Source: Akkermansiaceae bacterium UBA2381
GTDB taxonomy: Bacteria; Verrucomicrobiota; Verrucomicrobiia; Verrucomicrobiales; DEV007
NCBI GenBank assembly: GCA_002344215.1
Contig: DDSV01000028.1
Span: 130,289-194,288 of the forward strand
Direction of reading: 5' to 3'
DNA: 64,000 nucleotides
Position 1 is the first letter of the stretch. Each line of letters begins with the position of its first letter. This document shows, one piece after another, positions 33,836 through 42,943 of the stretch. A program made the translations under genes and the position numbers. The notes below the pieces were generated by a model that saw only the letters and a list, made by a program, of their open reading frames with translations, was not told the DNA's origin and did not search any database.

Positions 33836-35238
33836 AGGGGGTGATGCTCGTCGGGCTTCTTGCTTTGGCGGTTTTGTCAGGGATCGCTGCGGAGAAGCCG
33901 AACATCGTCTACATCATCTCCGACGATCAGACCTGGGCTGATTTCGGATTCATGGGGAACCAGCGGGTTCATACACCGAATCTGGATCGACTCGCAGGGC
34001 AGTCAGCGAGGTTTGTGAACGGCTATCTTCCGACGAGCGTCTGCCGTCCCTCGCTCGTGACCTTAATGACGGGGCTTTATCCTCACCAGCACCTGGTTCA
34101 TTTCAATCATGGCCCTCCGGGAAACGCAGCCTTTAACCGCATCCAAACGGCAGCGGAGTATGTCGAAACGAGGGAGTCCGAGTTTGAGCTGATCCGGCGC
34201 GTTCCTACTTTGCCCCGCCTTCTCGCTGAAGAGGCGGGATATCGATGTCTCCAGACTGGTAAATTCTGGGAAGGCCACTGGAGAAATGGCGGTTTCACTG
34301 AGGGAATGACCACATTTACGGCTCCTCCGGCTTCACAATCCTACGGGGGCGGACGCAGCCTGCCGGGAGGTGAGAAGGTCGCCCACGGAAATGGAGATCA
34401 CGGGCTCGCGATCGGTCGTGAGACGATGGCCCCGATCATGGAGTTTATCGACGAGTGTGAGGAGCAAAAAACTCCGTGGTTGGTCTGGTATGCTCCCTAT
34501 CTGCCCCACCAGCCTCACGATTCGCCGGAACGGTACTATGAACTGGCGGGTAGTCGGCCCGGTGTCGCCGCGAATGAGTTCCCCTATTTTGCGGCCATCG
34601 CCCAGTTTGACGATACCGTGGGACAACTCGTCCGTTTCGTGGAGGAGAAGTGTGATTTGTCGAAAACCGTCTTCGTGTTTGTCACCGACAACGGATGGAG
34701 TCCCTCGACAAAGCGCGAAAAATCGCGGCCTGCTGAGTTCGCTCACAATGAAACCAGCAAACGCTCTCCATTCGACGAGGGAGTGCGGAGTCCTATTCTG
34801 ATTCGCTGGGACGGGGTCGTCGCGGCGACGACGCATTCAGAGATTGTCAGCAGTGTTGACATTGTTCCCACCCTTCTCGAGGCGGCAGGGCTGTCCGAAT
34901 CCGCGAGAGACGGAATGCCGGGGGTGAATTTGTTAGGAGAGCTGGATCCGGACCGTGCTGTCTTCGGTGAGATCTATCCCGGCGATGCGAGTGTTCTCGG
35001 TCATCCGGAACGTGATATCGCCTATCGATGGGTGAGAAAAGGGGACTTCAAGCTGATCGTAACTCATGGCAGGAAACCGTGGGGCGGATACCTTGAAGGA
35101 GATGCTCTTTTTGATGTGACCGAAGATCCGGGGGAAAAGCGGAATCTTATCGGCGATTCGGGGCATTCTGAGAATGCGGGAGAACTGCGAGATCTGCTCG
35201 ATCGCTGGTGGACGGGGGACTCCTCCGAGCGGAACTGA
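33832..35238 (+). CDS. Secreted sulfatase with atypical CxPSL motif
   Basis: A 468-residue exported sulfatase-fold protein (signal peptide VGLLALAVLSGIAA). Metal-binding SDDQ (30-33), QTGKFWEGHW and the later VTDNGWSP support the family. The active-site motif is Cys71-Arg-Pro-Ser-Leu75 (TSVCRPSLVTLMTG): the arginine normally required by the maturation enzyme at the fifth place is leucine. This form occurs in some PVC sulfatases, but its formylglycine conversion is uncertain. It ends a chain of four genes joined by ATGA overlaps. The substrate is unknown, probably a sulfated carbohydrate. Confidence 0.88.
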   Translation: MKGVMLVGLLALAVLSGIAAEKPNIVYIISDDQTWADFGFMGNQRVHTPNLDRLAGQSARFVNGYLPTSVCRPSLVTLMTGLYPHQHLVHFNHGPPGNAAFNRIQTAAEYVETRESEFELIRRVPTLPRLLAEEAGYRCLQTGKFWEGHWRNGGFTEGMTTFTAPPASQSYGGGRSLPGGEKVAHGNGDHGLAIGRETMAPIMEFIDECEEQKTPWLVWYAPYLPHQPHDSPERYYELAGSRPGVAANEFPYFAAIAQFDDTVGQLVRFVEEKCDLSKTVFVFVTDNGWSPSTKREKSRPAEFAHNETSKRSPFDEGVRSPILIRWDGVVAATTHSEIVSSVDIVPTLLEAAGLSESARDGMPGVNLLGELDPDRAVFGEIYPGDASVLGHPERDIAYRWVRKGDFKLIVTHGRKPWGGYLEGDALFDVTEDPGEKRNLIGDSGHSENAGELRDLLDRWWTGDSSERN

Positions 35239-35239
35239 A

Positions 35240-36397
35240 TCATCCCCCGTACATCGCATCCACCAGATCGAGCGACTTCCGGTTTGGCAAAACACCGGCT
35301 TCCATCTGGTTCATCACGTAGGCGAAAGAGTATCCATTTTCGGGGTCAGCGAAGGCGTGGCTCCCCCCGGCACCCGGCTGGCCGAAGGCGGTGAAGGAGG
35401 GGCCAAAGAGACTGCGAATCTTGCGGCCGTGACTGTCCACCGGATCGATCTTGAATCCTCCGGTGAAGGCGGTGGGAAGAAGAAGCGTTTGGTCAGGACC
35501 GGTCACCTGAAGGGTCCGGGCGGTTCGGGCAACTCTAACGGGGAGAACCTGGACGCCGTCGATGGCACCGTCCTTTGCGAGAATCTGGTAGAATTTTGCG
35601 AGAGCGCGGGCGGTGCCGATTCCACCGAAGGCGGGCAGCCCCGACTGAAGGATCTCAAGTTTGTTAATCTCACCGAGAGTACGCATACCCGAGGGGGAGG
35701 CAAAGGCGGCGAGAGAAAGTGAGTCGGGGTTTGCCAGTTCGCGATAAAAGGGGACCTCCTCCGCGGACGGATTCTGGAGTTTAGGCGGCACCATCGTGGC
35801 GAGGCGGTCAAGTATACGTGCGGGAAAATCGCCAATCCAGAAATCGAGCTGGAGGGGCTTGGCGACCCGGGTATTCCAGTATTTCCCCAGGGTCATTCCC
35901 CCGGTGAGGCGCCGCACGACCTCGTCGAGAAGAAAGCCTATCGTGCGGGGATGGTAGCCATGGCCGCGTCCTGGCTCCCACCAGGGTTTCTGTGTTTCAA
36001 GCGCTGCGATCACATCCGTATGGGAAAGAAGATGCGGGCGATTTTCCGGCGAAAGGGCGGGGAGTCCGGATTGATGGGAGAGCAGTTGGACGAATGTCAG
36101 GGTGCTCTTCCGAGCGGCGAGAAGTTCGGGCCATATTCCGGAGACAGGATCGTGAGGTGAGAGTCCTGCCTCCTCAATGGCGAGGAGAAAGGCAACGGCA
36201 GCCGGACCTTTCGTCGCCGACCAGACCGGAGCGAGAGTCTCTGCGGTCCAGGATTCATTGCGCTGTGGATCCTTCCAGCCGCGGTGGAGAGAGACAATCT
36301 CGGATCCGTCCTTCCAGATCGAGAGTGAGGCACCGAGTTCGCCCCGTTCGTCAAAATTCCGGTGGAAGCGCTCTTCGAGAGAGGCGGACAGGGTCAT
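35240..36397 (-). CDS. Class C beta-lactamase-fold serine hydrolase
   Basis: A 385-residue protein of the serine beta-lactamase/DD-peptidase superfamily, closest to the esterase (EstB-like) branch. The nucleophile motif is WSATKG (SxxK), followed by LLSHQSGLP and YHPRTIGFL in the place of the YxN motif, then FGQPGAGGSHAF near the C-terminus (place of KTG). No signal peptide is evident from the ATG at 36397, so it may be cytoplasmic. It is the last gene of a minus-strand run, two bases after the TPR gene, and converges on the sulfatase gene. Confidence 0.88.
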   Translation of the reverse strand: MTLSASLEERFHRNFDERGELGASLSIWKDGSEIVSLHRGWKDPQRNESWTAETLAPVWSATKGPAAVAFLLAIEEAGLSPHDPVSGIWPELLAARKSTLTFVQLLSHQSGLPALSPENRPHLLSHTDVIAALETQKPWWEPGRGHGYHPRTIGFLLDEVVRRLTGGMTLGKYWNTRVAKPLQLDFWIGDFPARILDRLATMVPPKLQNPSAEEVPFYRELANPDSLSLAAFASPSGMRTLGEINKLEILQSGLPAFGGIGTARALAKFYQILAKDGAIDGVQVLPVRVARTARTLQVTGPDQTLLLPTAFTGGFKIDPVDSHGRKIRSLFGPSFTAFGQPGAGGSHAFADPENGYSFAYVMNQMEAGVLPNRKSLDLVDAMYGG

Positions 36398-36399
36398 GG

Positions 36400-36867
36400 T
36401 CAAATGTCCTCCCGGATAGCGGCGAGGTCAGGATCGGTGAGGGCCCGGGCGCGGAAGTTCCGGTTCATTTCGATGGAAAGGCGGAGCCAGGTCATCGCGG
36501 TTTGCGGTTTCCCTAGAGCAAGTTCATAACATGCCAGGTTGTAAAAGTAGACGGGTTCGTCCCGCAGTGTCTCCGGACCCGCCTGCAGATGGTCGATCGC
36601 TTCACTGGTGCGGCCGAGGGCGTGCAGGCAGAAGGCGCCCTGGATGAATCCTGCATGATTGTCAGGATGAATTTCGCAGAGGATCTCGCTCAAGGCGAAT
36701 GCCTCCTCAAGATTCTGCTGGTCGAGCCGGATGATAATCCGCATTTCGTGGGCCTCCGGGCTGCTGCGCTTCTCGGCGGGGAGCTGGTCCAGCTCCCGCC
36801 ATGCTTCTTCGTACATCGCGAGGTCGATGTATCCGCGGGTTTTATCCAGCCAATAGGGTTCGTCCAT
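36400..36867 (-). CDS. TPR-like repeat protein
   Basis: A 155-residue helical protein with at least three TPR-like repeats (YIDLAMYEEAWRELDQLP; AFALSEILCEIHPDNHAGFIQ; PVYFYNLACYELALGKPQTA). TPR proteins mediate protein-protein contacts. The ATG at 36867 starts the helical region; a longer reading to 36933 has no TPR character. It sits between the transglutaminase-like membrane protein and a serine hydrolase on the same strand, with short gaps on both sides (38 and 2 bases), suggesting one transcript. No catalytic residues. Confidence 0.8.
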   Translation of the reverse strand: MDEPYWLDKTRGYIDLAMYEEAWRELDQLPAEKRSSPEAHEMRIIIRLDQQNLEEAFALSEILCEIHPDNHAGFIQGAFCLHALGRTSEAIDHLQAGPETLRDEPVYFYNLACYELALGKPQTAMTWLRLSIEMNRNFRARALTDPDLAAIREDI

Positions 36868-36905
36868 AAATTCCGAACAGAACGATCCGCTGCTGTGGCT
36901 CCTTG

Positions 36906-39005
36906 TCAATTGGACCGGATGCTTTGACCCCACTCACGGACGAGATTCAGGTAGTGGGCTTCGATCACCGGATCCGGATCCCGTCCACCATAGGAGACGG
37001 AATAATAGTAGGAGACCGCTGTTTCCATTTCCTCAGGAAGTGTCCGGTGCCGGGAGATGCCGGAGATCAGGTCCTTCAAGGTATGCCCCGGCTTGCGGTG
37101 AATACCCAGCGTCATTGCTTCCGCGATGAGTTCATCGATAAATCGGGGCCGGGACGGGGGGCGGGATTCCGGGGGGGAAGAATCGGCAGGAAACCTCACG
37201 TTGCGACCACCTTGCCTCGCGAGAACGCGGGAAAGGATGACGACGATGACAAGACCGAGCGTTGAAGCGGCAAGAAAGTGTTGTGAAAGAACCCCGAGGA
37301 TGGCGGCAATTTCCTCATCGAAACCTTCAGGGGCGAAGGCTTCATTCGGGCTCATCGCCGAGAAATTATGATAAACGGTTTCGTCGACCACGGGTAGGTT
37401 TGCCGGGGTGGGCAGCCTGGCCACAGGCCCGGACGCATTCGGGGTTGTGTCGAAGATAATCCAACTTTTCTGATCGGGTGACAGGATCTCTGCCCAGGCA
37501 TGAAAGTCACTGTCCCTGAAGGCCACGAGTTGCTGTCTCGTGTCAGCGGTCCCTCCCGCATAGCCATAGGCAATTCGTGAGGGTATCCCAAGGCTGCGAA
37601 GGAGCAGGACGGTGGCAGTTGCGTAGTGTTCGCAATGCCCCTTCCGGCTTCCGAAAAAAAATTCCTCGACCGGGCTTGAATTTTCCGGAGTGGAGAACCT
37701 CAGGGAGTAGCTCGCATTTTCTCTGAGATATTCCCGAATACTGCCCAGAGGATCGCTTGCACTGAATCCGGAGGAAAGTTCCCTGATGCGCGAGGAGAGC
37801 GGAGACGGAGGCAGGTTAAGATAGATGACAGGCGCGTTCTCTTGTCTCAGGTCGCCGAGATCGAGAACCTGGCGTTCATCAAAGTTGGCGGGCGAGTTGG
37901 CTGAACTTTTATACTGCAGGTGGGTGACGTTATCGGGTGGTGTCAGTTGATACCAGGAATCGGCAAATTCGTAGACGGCGGAGGCATGGAGCACGGCGGA
38001 GGAGTTGAGGATTGGCAAGTGTCCGGCCGAACTGCGAGAAACATAGGCAGTGTAGTGAGCGTCGAGCGGGGCATCTGACGACTGAAGAGTCACGGAGTTG
38101 TCCTCGTTTCCATCATCCAGATCATAGATCCAGCGCCCGCTTCGGATCGCGGAGATGACCTCATCACTTTCGAAAATGGAAAGCGAGTAAGTGCGGGCAT
38201 AGAGTGGTGACTCTCTCCACGAACGGAAGAGGTCCGGAGAGTGCGCCCGAAGAAAGACCATCACTTTTCCGGTAAAGCGAATGTCACCCTCCCGCGGAAG
38301 ACGACGGGAGGCACGATCAAGCGCCTCCGGCGAATTTTCCTCTGAGGAGGGAGCATTGAGGGTGACTGAAGGGAGGTCAGGGTTCTCCGAATCGAACGCG
38401 ATCCGGGCCACTTCAGCGGCTTTGCTGGCAGTGAGGATGAGACCGGCCATGGCTAATGAAGCCGGGAGGATCACTAAGACGAGTGTTTTGAACGAGGAGA
38501 GAGCGGGGAACAGGGCCCTGGCGGCACAGGTGGCAAGGGGAAGCGCCGCCAGCGGGAGCAGGATCCATTGGCTCAGTATCTGGCTTGAGTTGGTAACCGA
38601 CGCGGACACCAGCAAAAGCCCTCCGGTTAAACCGACGAGAGCCTGATGATTCCTCAGGACCCGGTTGGTCAGTGTTGATCGAAAAATCAAATCCGAGGAG
38701 AGCCACCAGAGAAGGCTGATGCCGAGATGATAACTGGTCGAAAGGGAAGGGGAGGAATCAACGGCGGATCGGGCTTGATCCATCCTGATCGCGAGATAGA
38801 GCGACACTCCTGTCAGTATCCAGGGTGTAAAATGAATGGTGGTCCTTTTGACGGGCGGGGATGCCCGGCCGGGAAAGACGCTGGCGGTGAACGAGGCTGA
38901 GAGAATCAGCAGCGAAATCACCATGGGAATGACCGAGCCGCTCTGTAACCAGCCGGAAAAAGCGGCGGCAAGGGTGACAAGAATGGCGATAGAAGAGAGG
39001 TTCAT
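36906..39005 (-). CDS. Membrane transglutaminase-like protein (TgpA type)
   Basis: A 699-residue membrane protein. About five or six N-terminal helices (residues 1-190) are followed by a long extracytoplasmic part and a transglutaminase-like domain with the full triad: Cys in KGHCEHYATATVLLLRSLGIPSR (by position about 455), His in DFHAWAEIL and Asp in IIFDTTP. One more membrane helix (LGLVIVVIL) precedes a cytoplasmic C-terminal tail. The family accompanies MoxR and DUF58 genes in many bacteria, as here; its start shares one base (TGATG) with the DUF58 stop. The true reaction is not established. Confidence 0.92.
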   Translation of the reverse strand: MNLSSIAILVTLAAAFSGWLQSGSVIPMVISLLILSASFTASVFPGRASPPVKRTTIHFTPWILTGVSLYLAIRMDQARSAVDSSPSLSTSYHLGISLLWWLSSDLIFRSTLTNRVLRNHQALVGLTGGLLLVSASVTNSSQILSQWILLPLAALPLATCAARALFPALSSFKTLVLVILPASLAMAGLILTASKAAEVARIAFDSENPDLPSVTLNAPSSEENSPEALDRASRRLPREGDIRFTGKVMVFLRAHSPDLFRSWRESPLYARTYSLSIFESDEVISAIRSGRWIYDLDDGNEDNSVTLQSSDAPLDAHYTAYVSRSSAGHLPILNSSAVLHASAVYEFADSWYQLTPPDNVTHLQYKSSANSPANFDERQVLDLGDLRQENAPVIYLNLPPSPLSSRIRELSSGFSASDPLGSIREYLRENASYSLRFSTPENSSPVEEFFFGSRKGHCEHYATATVLLLRSLGIPSRIAYGYAGGTADTRQQLVAFRDSDFHAWAEILSPDQKSWIIFDTTPNASGPVARLPTPANLPVVDETVYHNFSAMSPNEAFAPEGFDEEIAAILGVLSQHFLAASTLGLVIVVILSRVLARQGGRNVRFPADSSPPESRPPSRPRFIDELIAEAMTLGIHRKPGHTLKDLISGISRHRTLPEEMETAVSYYYSVSYGGRDPDPVIEAHYLNLVREWGQSIRSN

Positions 39006-40138
39006 CAGGATATCCCCCGGCGTCCCGGAATCTCCGGAAAACTCTTTCGTTTCAGTGATGACACATCGATGCAGGTGCATCGTTTGAAGAGGGATTGAAG
39101 CGGTGCTTCCCACTCGCTCTTCGGGCAGTCGCTTAAAACAAATACCTCATCGCATTGCTGGAAGTCTTCAGCGGCATGAAGCAGTGGTGACATGGAGTGA
39201 AGCGGAGTTCGCCGTATCAATGCGAGACTATCCAGTTGAGCATCGAAGAGGGCTTTGTTCTTCAGTCGAACAACTTGCTGCGGGATGATTCTGAAGAGGA
39301 CCGGAATTTCCTCACTCCTGAAACGGAGAAGAAGCCCTGTCGCGATTCGCAGCAGCATTTCGAAAGTTCCCGGAGTCAGAAGTTGCCCAGGCGGGCTGTA
39401 GGAATGTATGAGAAGACCGAAAGATCGCGGCTTTGGTCGCGGAGGCTCCAACTCAGAGACCTGTAAGCGATTCGTTCTCAGACTTCCCGGCCAGTGAATG
39501 CTCTTCACCGGATCCCCCGCGCGAAACTCACGCAGGAGCCTGAACTCGGATGCGGGGTCGGAAGGTTCCATGGAGCGATTTCCACTCTCGCGGGCGAGAG
39601 CGTGGAGATGCCGTCTCAGCTTTCCGGGGAGATAAGGCTTCGGCAGGAGAATCAGTGAATGGCTGTCGTGAAAATAGCCGAAGCGTTTCACTGAATAGAA
39701 TCCGAGCGGCCAGGTTGAGTGAATCGTCCATTTTCCGGGATGCAGCGGACCCCGGGCCATGGACTTTCCCGTGTATCGGAGTGAGGTTTCGTGGCGGTTT
39801 GTCAGGGTAATGCGACGGTCCTTTATCAGGGGCGATAACGGATCGGAAAAAGAGATGTCCATTTCCCCGGGAAAACCGTTTCCGGGATGAACTCTTGTCA
39901 TTACCGCAAAGCTCTCTCCCGCCCGGGCCCGCGCCGGAAGGGTTCGTGAAACATTCACCCGTGAGAGGTGACGCGAAGCAAGCAGGCGGGAAAGTCCGAT
40001 AATCACGAAGCCTGCAAGCCCGGCGGAAAATACCGGACCGGAGAAGGTGATGAGTCCTCCGAGTGTGGCGGTCAGAGCGGTCAAGCCCGCCGTGATACCC
40101 GTCGGAGTGAGGCGCAGGTCGGTGTGAGGCTTGTCCAT
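39005..40138 (-). CDS. DUF58 domain membrane protein
   Basis: A 377-residue protein with two N-terminal membrane helices (GLTALTATLGGLITF; AGLAGFVIIGLSRLLA) and the DUF58 signature in the middle, FRLLREFRAGDPVKSIHWPGSLRTNRL (about residues 205-231). The C-terminal part resembles a degenerate von Willebrand A domain. DUF58 proteins are found with MoxR ATPases and transglutaminase-like proteins and are thought to assemble or mature envelope or metal-binding proteins. The gap to MoxR is 14 bases and it overlaps the next gene by one base. Confidence 0.93.
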   Translation of the reverse strand: MDKPHTDLRLTPTGITAGLTALTATLGGLITFSGPVFSAGLAGFVIIGLSRLLASRHLSRVNVSRTLPARARAGESFAVMTRVHPGNGFPGEMDISFSDPLSPLIKDRRITLTNRHETSLRYTGKSMARGPLHPGKWTIHSTWPLGFYSVKRFGYFHDSHSLILLPKPYLPGKLRRHLHALARESGNRSMEPSDPASEFRLLREFRAGDPVKSIHWPGSLRTNRLQVSELEPPRPKPRSFGLLIHSYSPPGQLLTPGTFEMLLRIATGLLLRFRSEEIPVLFRIIPQQVVRLKNKALFDAQLDSLALIRRTPLHSMSPLLHAAEDFQQCDEVFVLSDCPKSEWEAPLQSLFKRCTCIDVSSLKRKSFPEIPGRRGIS

Positions 40139-40152
40139 AACCCGGATGGAGA

Positions 40153-41124
40153 CTACTCGATCGGGACGGTTTCCAGCAACTCTTCCAACAACAATCGGAT
40201 GGCGGATTTCCGCAAGCTGCCTCCCTCTGACTCAAACTCGCTTTCACCCGGGTCGAGACGATGAATGACGGCAGGGATGAAGGCACGTTTCACATCCTCC
40301 GGAAAAACCGCCTCGTGCTCTTCAAGGAAAGCCACGGCCCGAGCCATTTGCATCATCGCGAGAGCGCCCCGGTTGCTGATCGTTGAGTCGAGCTCGGGGT
40401 GGTTTCGAATGGCGTCACAGAGACGGATAACATAATGGAAGATGGCATCGGAGACAGGCACTTGATCTACCTTCCTTTGCCATTCGGTCACCTGTTCAAG
40501 GGTGATGCCGGGAGAATTGTTCGGGTGGCTTGCAGGTTCCATGGAAACGGCTGCATCGGATTGTCGCTTCGCGTGAAACTTCAGAATCCGGCTCCGCGTT
40601 TCACTGTCGGAGAGGGTCATCTCGATGGAGATGAGAAAGCGATCCAATTGAGGAGCGGGAAGGGGGAACGTTCCGGCGCGAAAGCGATTGTTCCTTGTTG
40701 CCACGACCTGAAAGACACCGGGGAGGGGGCGGGTGACACCGTCGACGGTCACCTGGCCCTCGTTCATGCATTCAAGGAGAGCGCTCTGAATCCGGGGGCT
40801 CGTCCGGTTGATCTCGTCGGCAAGGAGCAGATTGGTGAAGACCGGGCCCTCGATGAACTCGAACTCCTTTTTGTCCTGCCGGTAAATGGAATACCCGACG
40901 AGGTCGCCCGGAAGGAGATCGGGAGTGAACTGAACTCGCCTGAAAGTCCCCGAGATCGATTGGGCCAGCGTCTTGGCCAGAGTGGTCTTGCCCACACCCG
41001 GAGGGCCCTCGATAAGGGCGTGGCCTCCTCCGAGGAGGGCGGCAATCAATTCATAGGTCGCTGAGCCGGCACCAAGGACCGAGGCGTCGAGATGATTCTG
41101 AAGAGCCTTGAGCGATGCGTCCAA
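40153..41124 (-). CDS. MoxR family AAA+ ATPase
   Basis: A 323-residue ATPase with Walker A (GPPGVGKTTLA), Walker B (LLADEINRTSP), the segment LLECMNEGQVTVDG and the arginine finger region FPLPAPQLDRF. The usual ATQNPxExxGTY sequence before that is replaced by VATRNNRFRAGTF, a variant form. MoxR proteins act as chaperones for protein-complex maturation and regularly pair with DUF58 and transglutaminase-like proteins, as here. The start is a TTG at 41124: AAGGGAG lies a few bases before it, and it gives the family's N-terminus. It follows argS by 21 bases. Confidence 0.93.
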   Translation of the reverse strand: MDASLKALQNHLDASVLGAGSATYELIAALLGGGHALIEGPPGVGKTTLAKTLAQSISGTFRRVQFTPDLLPGDLVGYSIYRQDKKEFEFIEGPVFTNLLLADEINRTSPRIQSALLECMNEGQVTVDGVTRPLPGVFQVVATRNNRFRAGTFPLPAPQLDRFLISIEMTLSDSETRSRILKFHAKRQSDAAVSMEPASHPNNSPGITLEQVTEWQRKVDQVPVSDAIFHYVIRLCDAIRNHPELDSTISNRGALAMMQMARAVAFLEEHEAVFPEDVKRAFIPAVIHRLDPGESEFESEGGSLRKSAIRLLLEELLETVPIE

Positions 41125-41145
41125 ATGACTCCCTTCGTTTGCGGG

Positions 41146-42876
41146 TTACATTTTTTCCGTCGTCCGGATTCCGAGCAGGCCGAGACCACAACGGAGGACC
41201 CGTCCGGTTAGCTCGCAGAGAGCTAGACGGGTGTAGCGAACGTCCCCTTCCTCGCGCAAAACGGGGCAGGCCTCCCAGAACTTGTGGTAGGTGGTGGCCA
41301 CTTCGTAGAGGTAGGAGGCAAGGGCGTTGGGACGAAAATCTTCGAGCACCGTCGGAACGATTTCAGCAAACTGGGCGAGTTTCAGGATAAGCTCATTCTC
41401 CGCATCTGCCGTCAGAGTGATGGTGCCCCCGGCTTCGAAGGGGGATCCGAGCTTTCGGAAAATTGCCCGGGTCCGGACATAGGCATTAATCAGGTAGGGG
41501 GCCGTGTTTCCCTTGAGGCTGAGCATTGTGTCCCAGTCAAAGATGTAGTCCGTCATCCGGAACTGACTGAGTTCCGCGTATTTTACGGAGCCGATGCCGA
41601 TGATCTCCGCGATCTCACGTTTTTCCTCTTCGGGAAGTTCAGGGTTCTTCTCCTCGATGATGGCGCGGGCGCGCACGACGGATTCCGCGAGGACGTCGGC
41701 GAGTTGAACGGTGTCCCCTGACCGGGTCTTCAGCATCTTGCGGTCCTTGCCGAGGATGCTGCCGAAGGCGATGTGGCGCAGATCCGCGTTTTGGCCGCGC
41801 CTTTTCACGATCGCGAAGATCTGCTCAAAATGGAGCTGCTGAGGTGTCCCGACGACATACCAGATTGCATCGGCTTTAAATTCCTCGATACGGAAGTCGA
41901 TCGTGGCGAGGTCAGTTGTAGCGTAGAGGAATCCGCCGTCGCTCTTGCGGATGATGGCGGGTTTGTCGGCCAGTTTCTCGTTATCCCGGAAGAAGACACA
42001 AACGGCGCCCTCGCTAACCTCGGCGATGCCGGTGGAAATCAAATTATCGACGAGGGGGGCGAGGCGGTCGTTGTAGTAGCTTTCCCCATACCAGTGATCA
42101 AAACTCACGTCGAGAAGGTCGTAGATCTTCTGGAGGCCGGTCTTGGAAAGGGCGACGCAGCGTTCCCAGATCGCGAGATTTTCCGCATCACCTCCCTGGA
42201 GGGCGACGAGCTCGGCCTTGCAGATCTCGAGGAGGGATTCGTCCTCTTTGGTGCGGGCATTGACCTCGCGGTAAACCCGGAGAAGCTCGGGGATGGGATC
42301 GGACTCAAGGGCGGCCTGATCGAGAAGGTTCTTCCATCCCCAGAGGATCATGCCGAACTGGGTGCCCCAGTCGCCGATGTGGTTGTCGGAGATGACCCGG
42401 TGTCCGAGGAACTTCGCAATCCGCCCGAGACCGTCACCCAGGATGGTGCTGCGAATGTGGCCCACATGCATGGGTTTGGCCACGTTCGGTGCGGAGAAGT
42501 CGAGGACGATGGTCCGGGGACTTGCGGTCTTGTCGACCCCGAGTCGTTCCGAATCATCGAGAAGTTCGCCGAATCGCTCCGTGAGCGCCTTGGTGGAGAG
42601 GCGGAAGTTGACGAAACCGGGGCCCGCGATCTCCGGGCGGCCGCAAAGATCTCCGCCCTCAAAAACCTCGCTGATCTCCGCAGCCACCTCACGCGGATTC
42701 CGCTTGAGGTGTTTGGCGAGAATCATCGCGGCGTTGGACTGATAGTCGCCGAACTGCCGGTTCTGGACTTGTTCGATTTCAGCGGAAAAACCAGCCGGGA
42801 GGTCCGAAGCAAACGTGGTCCGCGTGAGCGCTTCGTTGAGGCTGGTTTTGAGTTGCTCGGCAAAGGTCTGAGCCAT
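41146..42876 (-). CDS. argS: Arginyl-tRNA synthetase
   Basis: A 576-residue class I synthetase that attaches arginine to tRNA-Arg. The N-terminal Add-1 domain (residues 1-100) leads to the HIGH-like motif in SAPNVAKPMHVGHIRST; the KMSKS region is degenerate (GKDRKMLKTRSGD), as is normal for ArgRS. The C-terminal anticodon-binding helical domain ends in LGIRTTEKM. Length and order match bacterial ArgS. A C/T-rich repeat lies about 35-54 bases upstream of the ATG. Its stop is 21 bases before the TTG of moxR, so read-through into the envelope cluster is possible. Confidence 0.97.
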   Translation of the reverse strand: MAQTFAEQLKTSLNEALTRTTFASDLPAGFSAEIEQVQNRQFGDYQSNAAMILAKHLKRNPREVAAEISEVFEGGDLCGRPEIAGPGFVNFRLSTKALTERFGELLDDSERLGVDKTASPRTIVLDFSAPNVAKPMHVGHIRSTILGDGLGRIAKFLGHRVISDNHIGDWGTQFGMILWGWKNLLDQAALESDPIPELLRVYREVNARTKEDESLLEICKAELVALQGGDAENLAIWERCVALSKTGLQKIYDLLDVSFDHWYGESYYNDRLAPLVDNLISTGIAEVSEGAVCVFFRDNEKLADKPAIIRKSDGGFLYATTDLATIDFRIEEFKADAIWYVVGTPQQLHFEQIFAIVKRRGQNADLRHIAFGSILGKDRKMLKTRSGDTVQLADVLAESVVRARAIIEEKNPELPEEEKREIAEIIGIGSVKYAELSQFRMTDYIFDWDTMLSLKGNTAPYLINAYVRTRAIFRKLGSPFEAGGTITLTADAENELILKLAQFAEIVPTVLEDFRPNALASYLYEVATTYHKFWEACPVLREEGDVRYTRLALCELTGRVLRCGLGLLGIRTTEKM

Positions 42877-42910
42877 GTGAATATCTGACGGTTATCCCGA
42901 TGGGATCAAA

Positions 42911-42930
42911 GAGGTGAAGGGAAAGGTGAA
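42911..42930 (-). repeat. Short pyrimidine-rich repeat upstream of argS
   Basis: On the minus strand this reads TTCACCTTTCCCTTCACCTC, a shortened relative of the units at 5104-5150 and 49721-49754. It lies 35-54 bases before the argS ATG and in the same orientation relative to the downstream gene as the other two copies. Confidence 0.4.
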
Positions 42931-42943
42931 TTCTGCACCGACC

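Noticed and set aside
41773..42888. 371-codon plus-strand frame opposite argS
   Set aside because: argS is unambiguous; the opposite frame is a compositional shadow.
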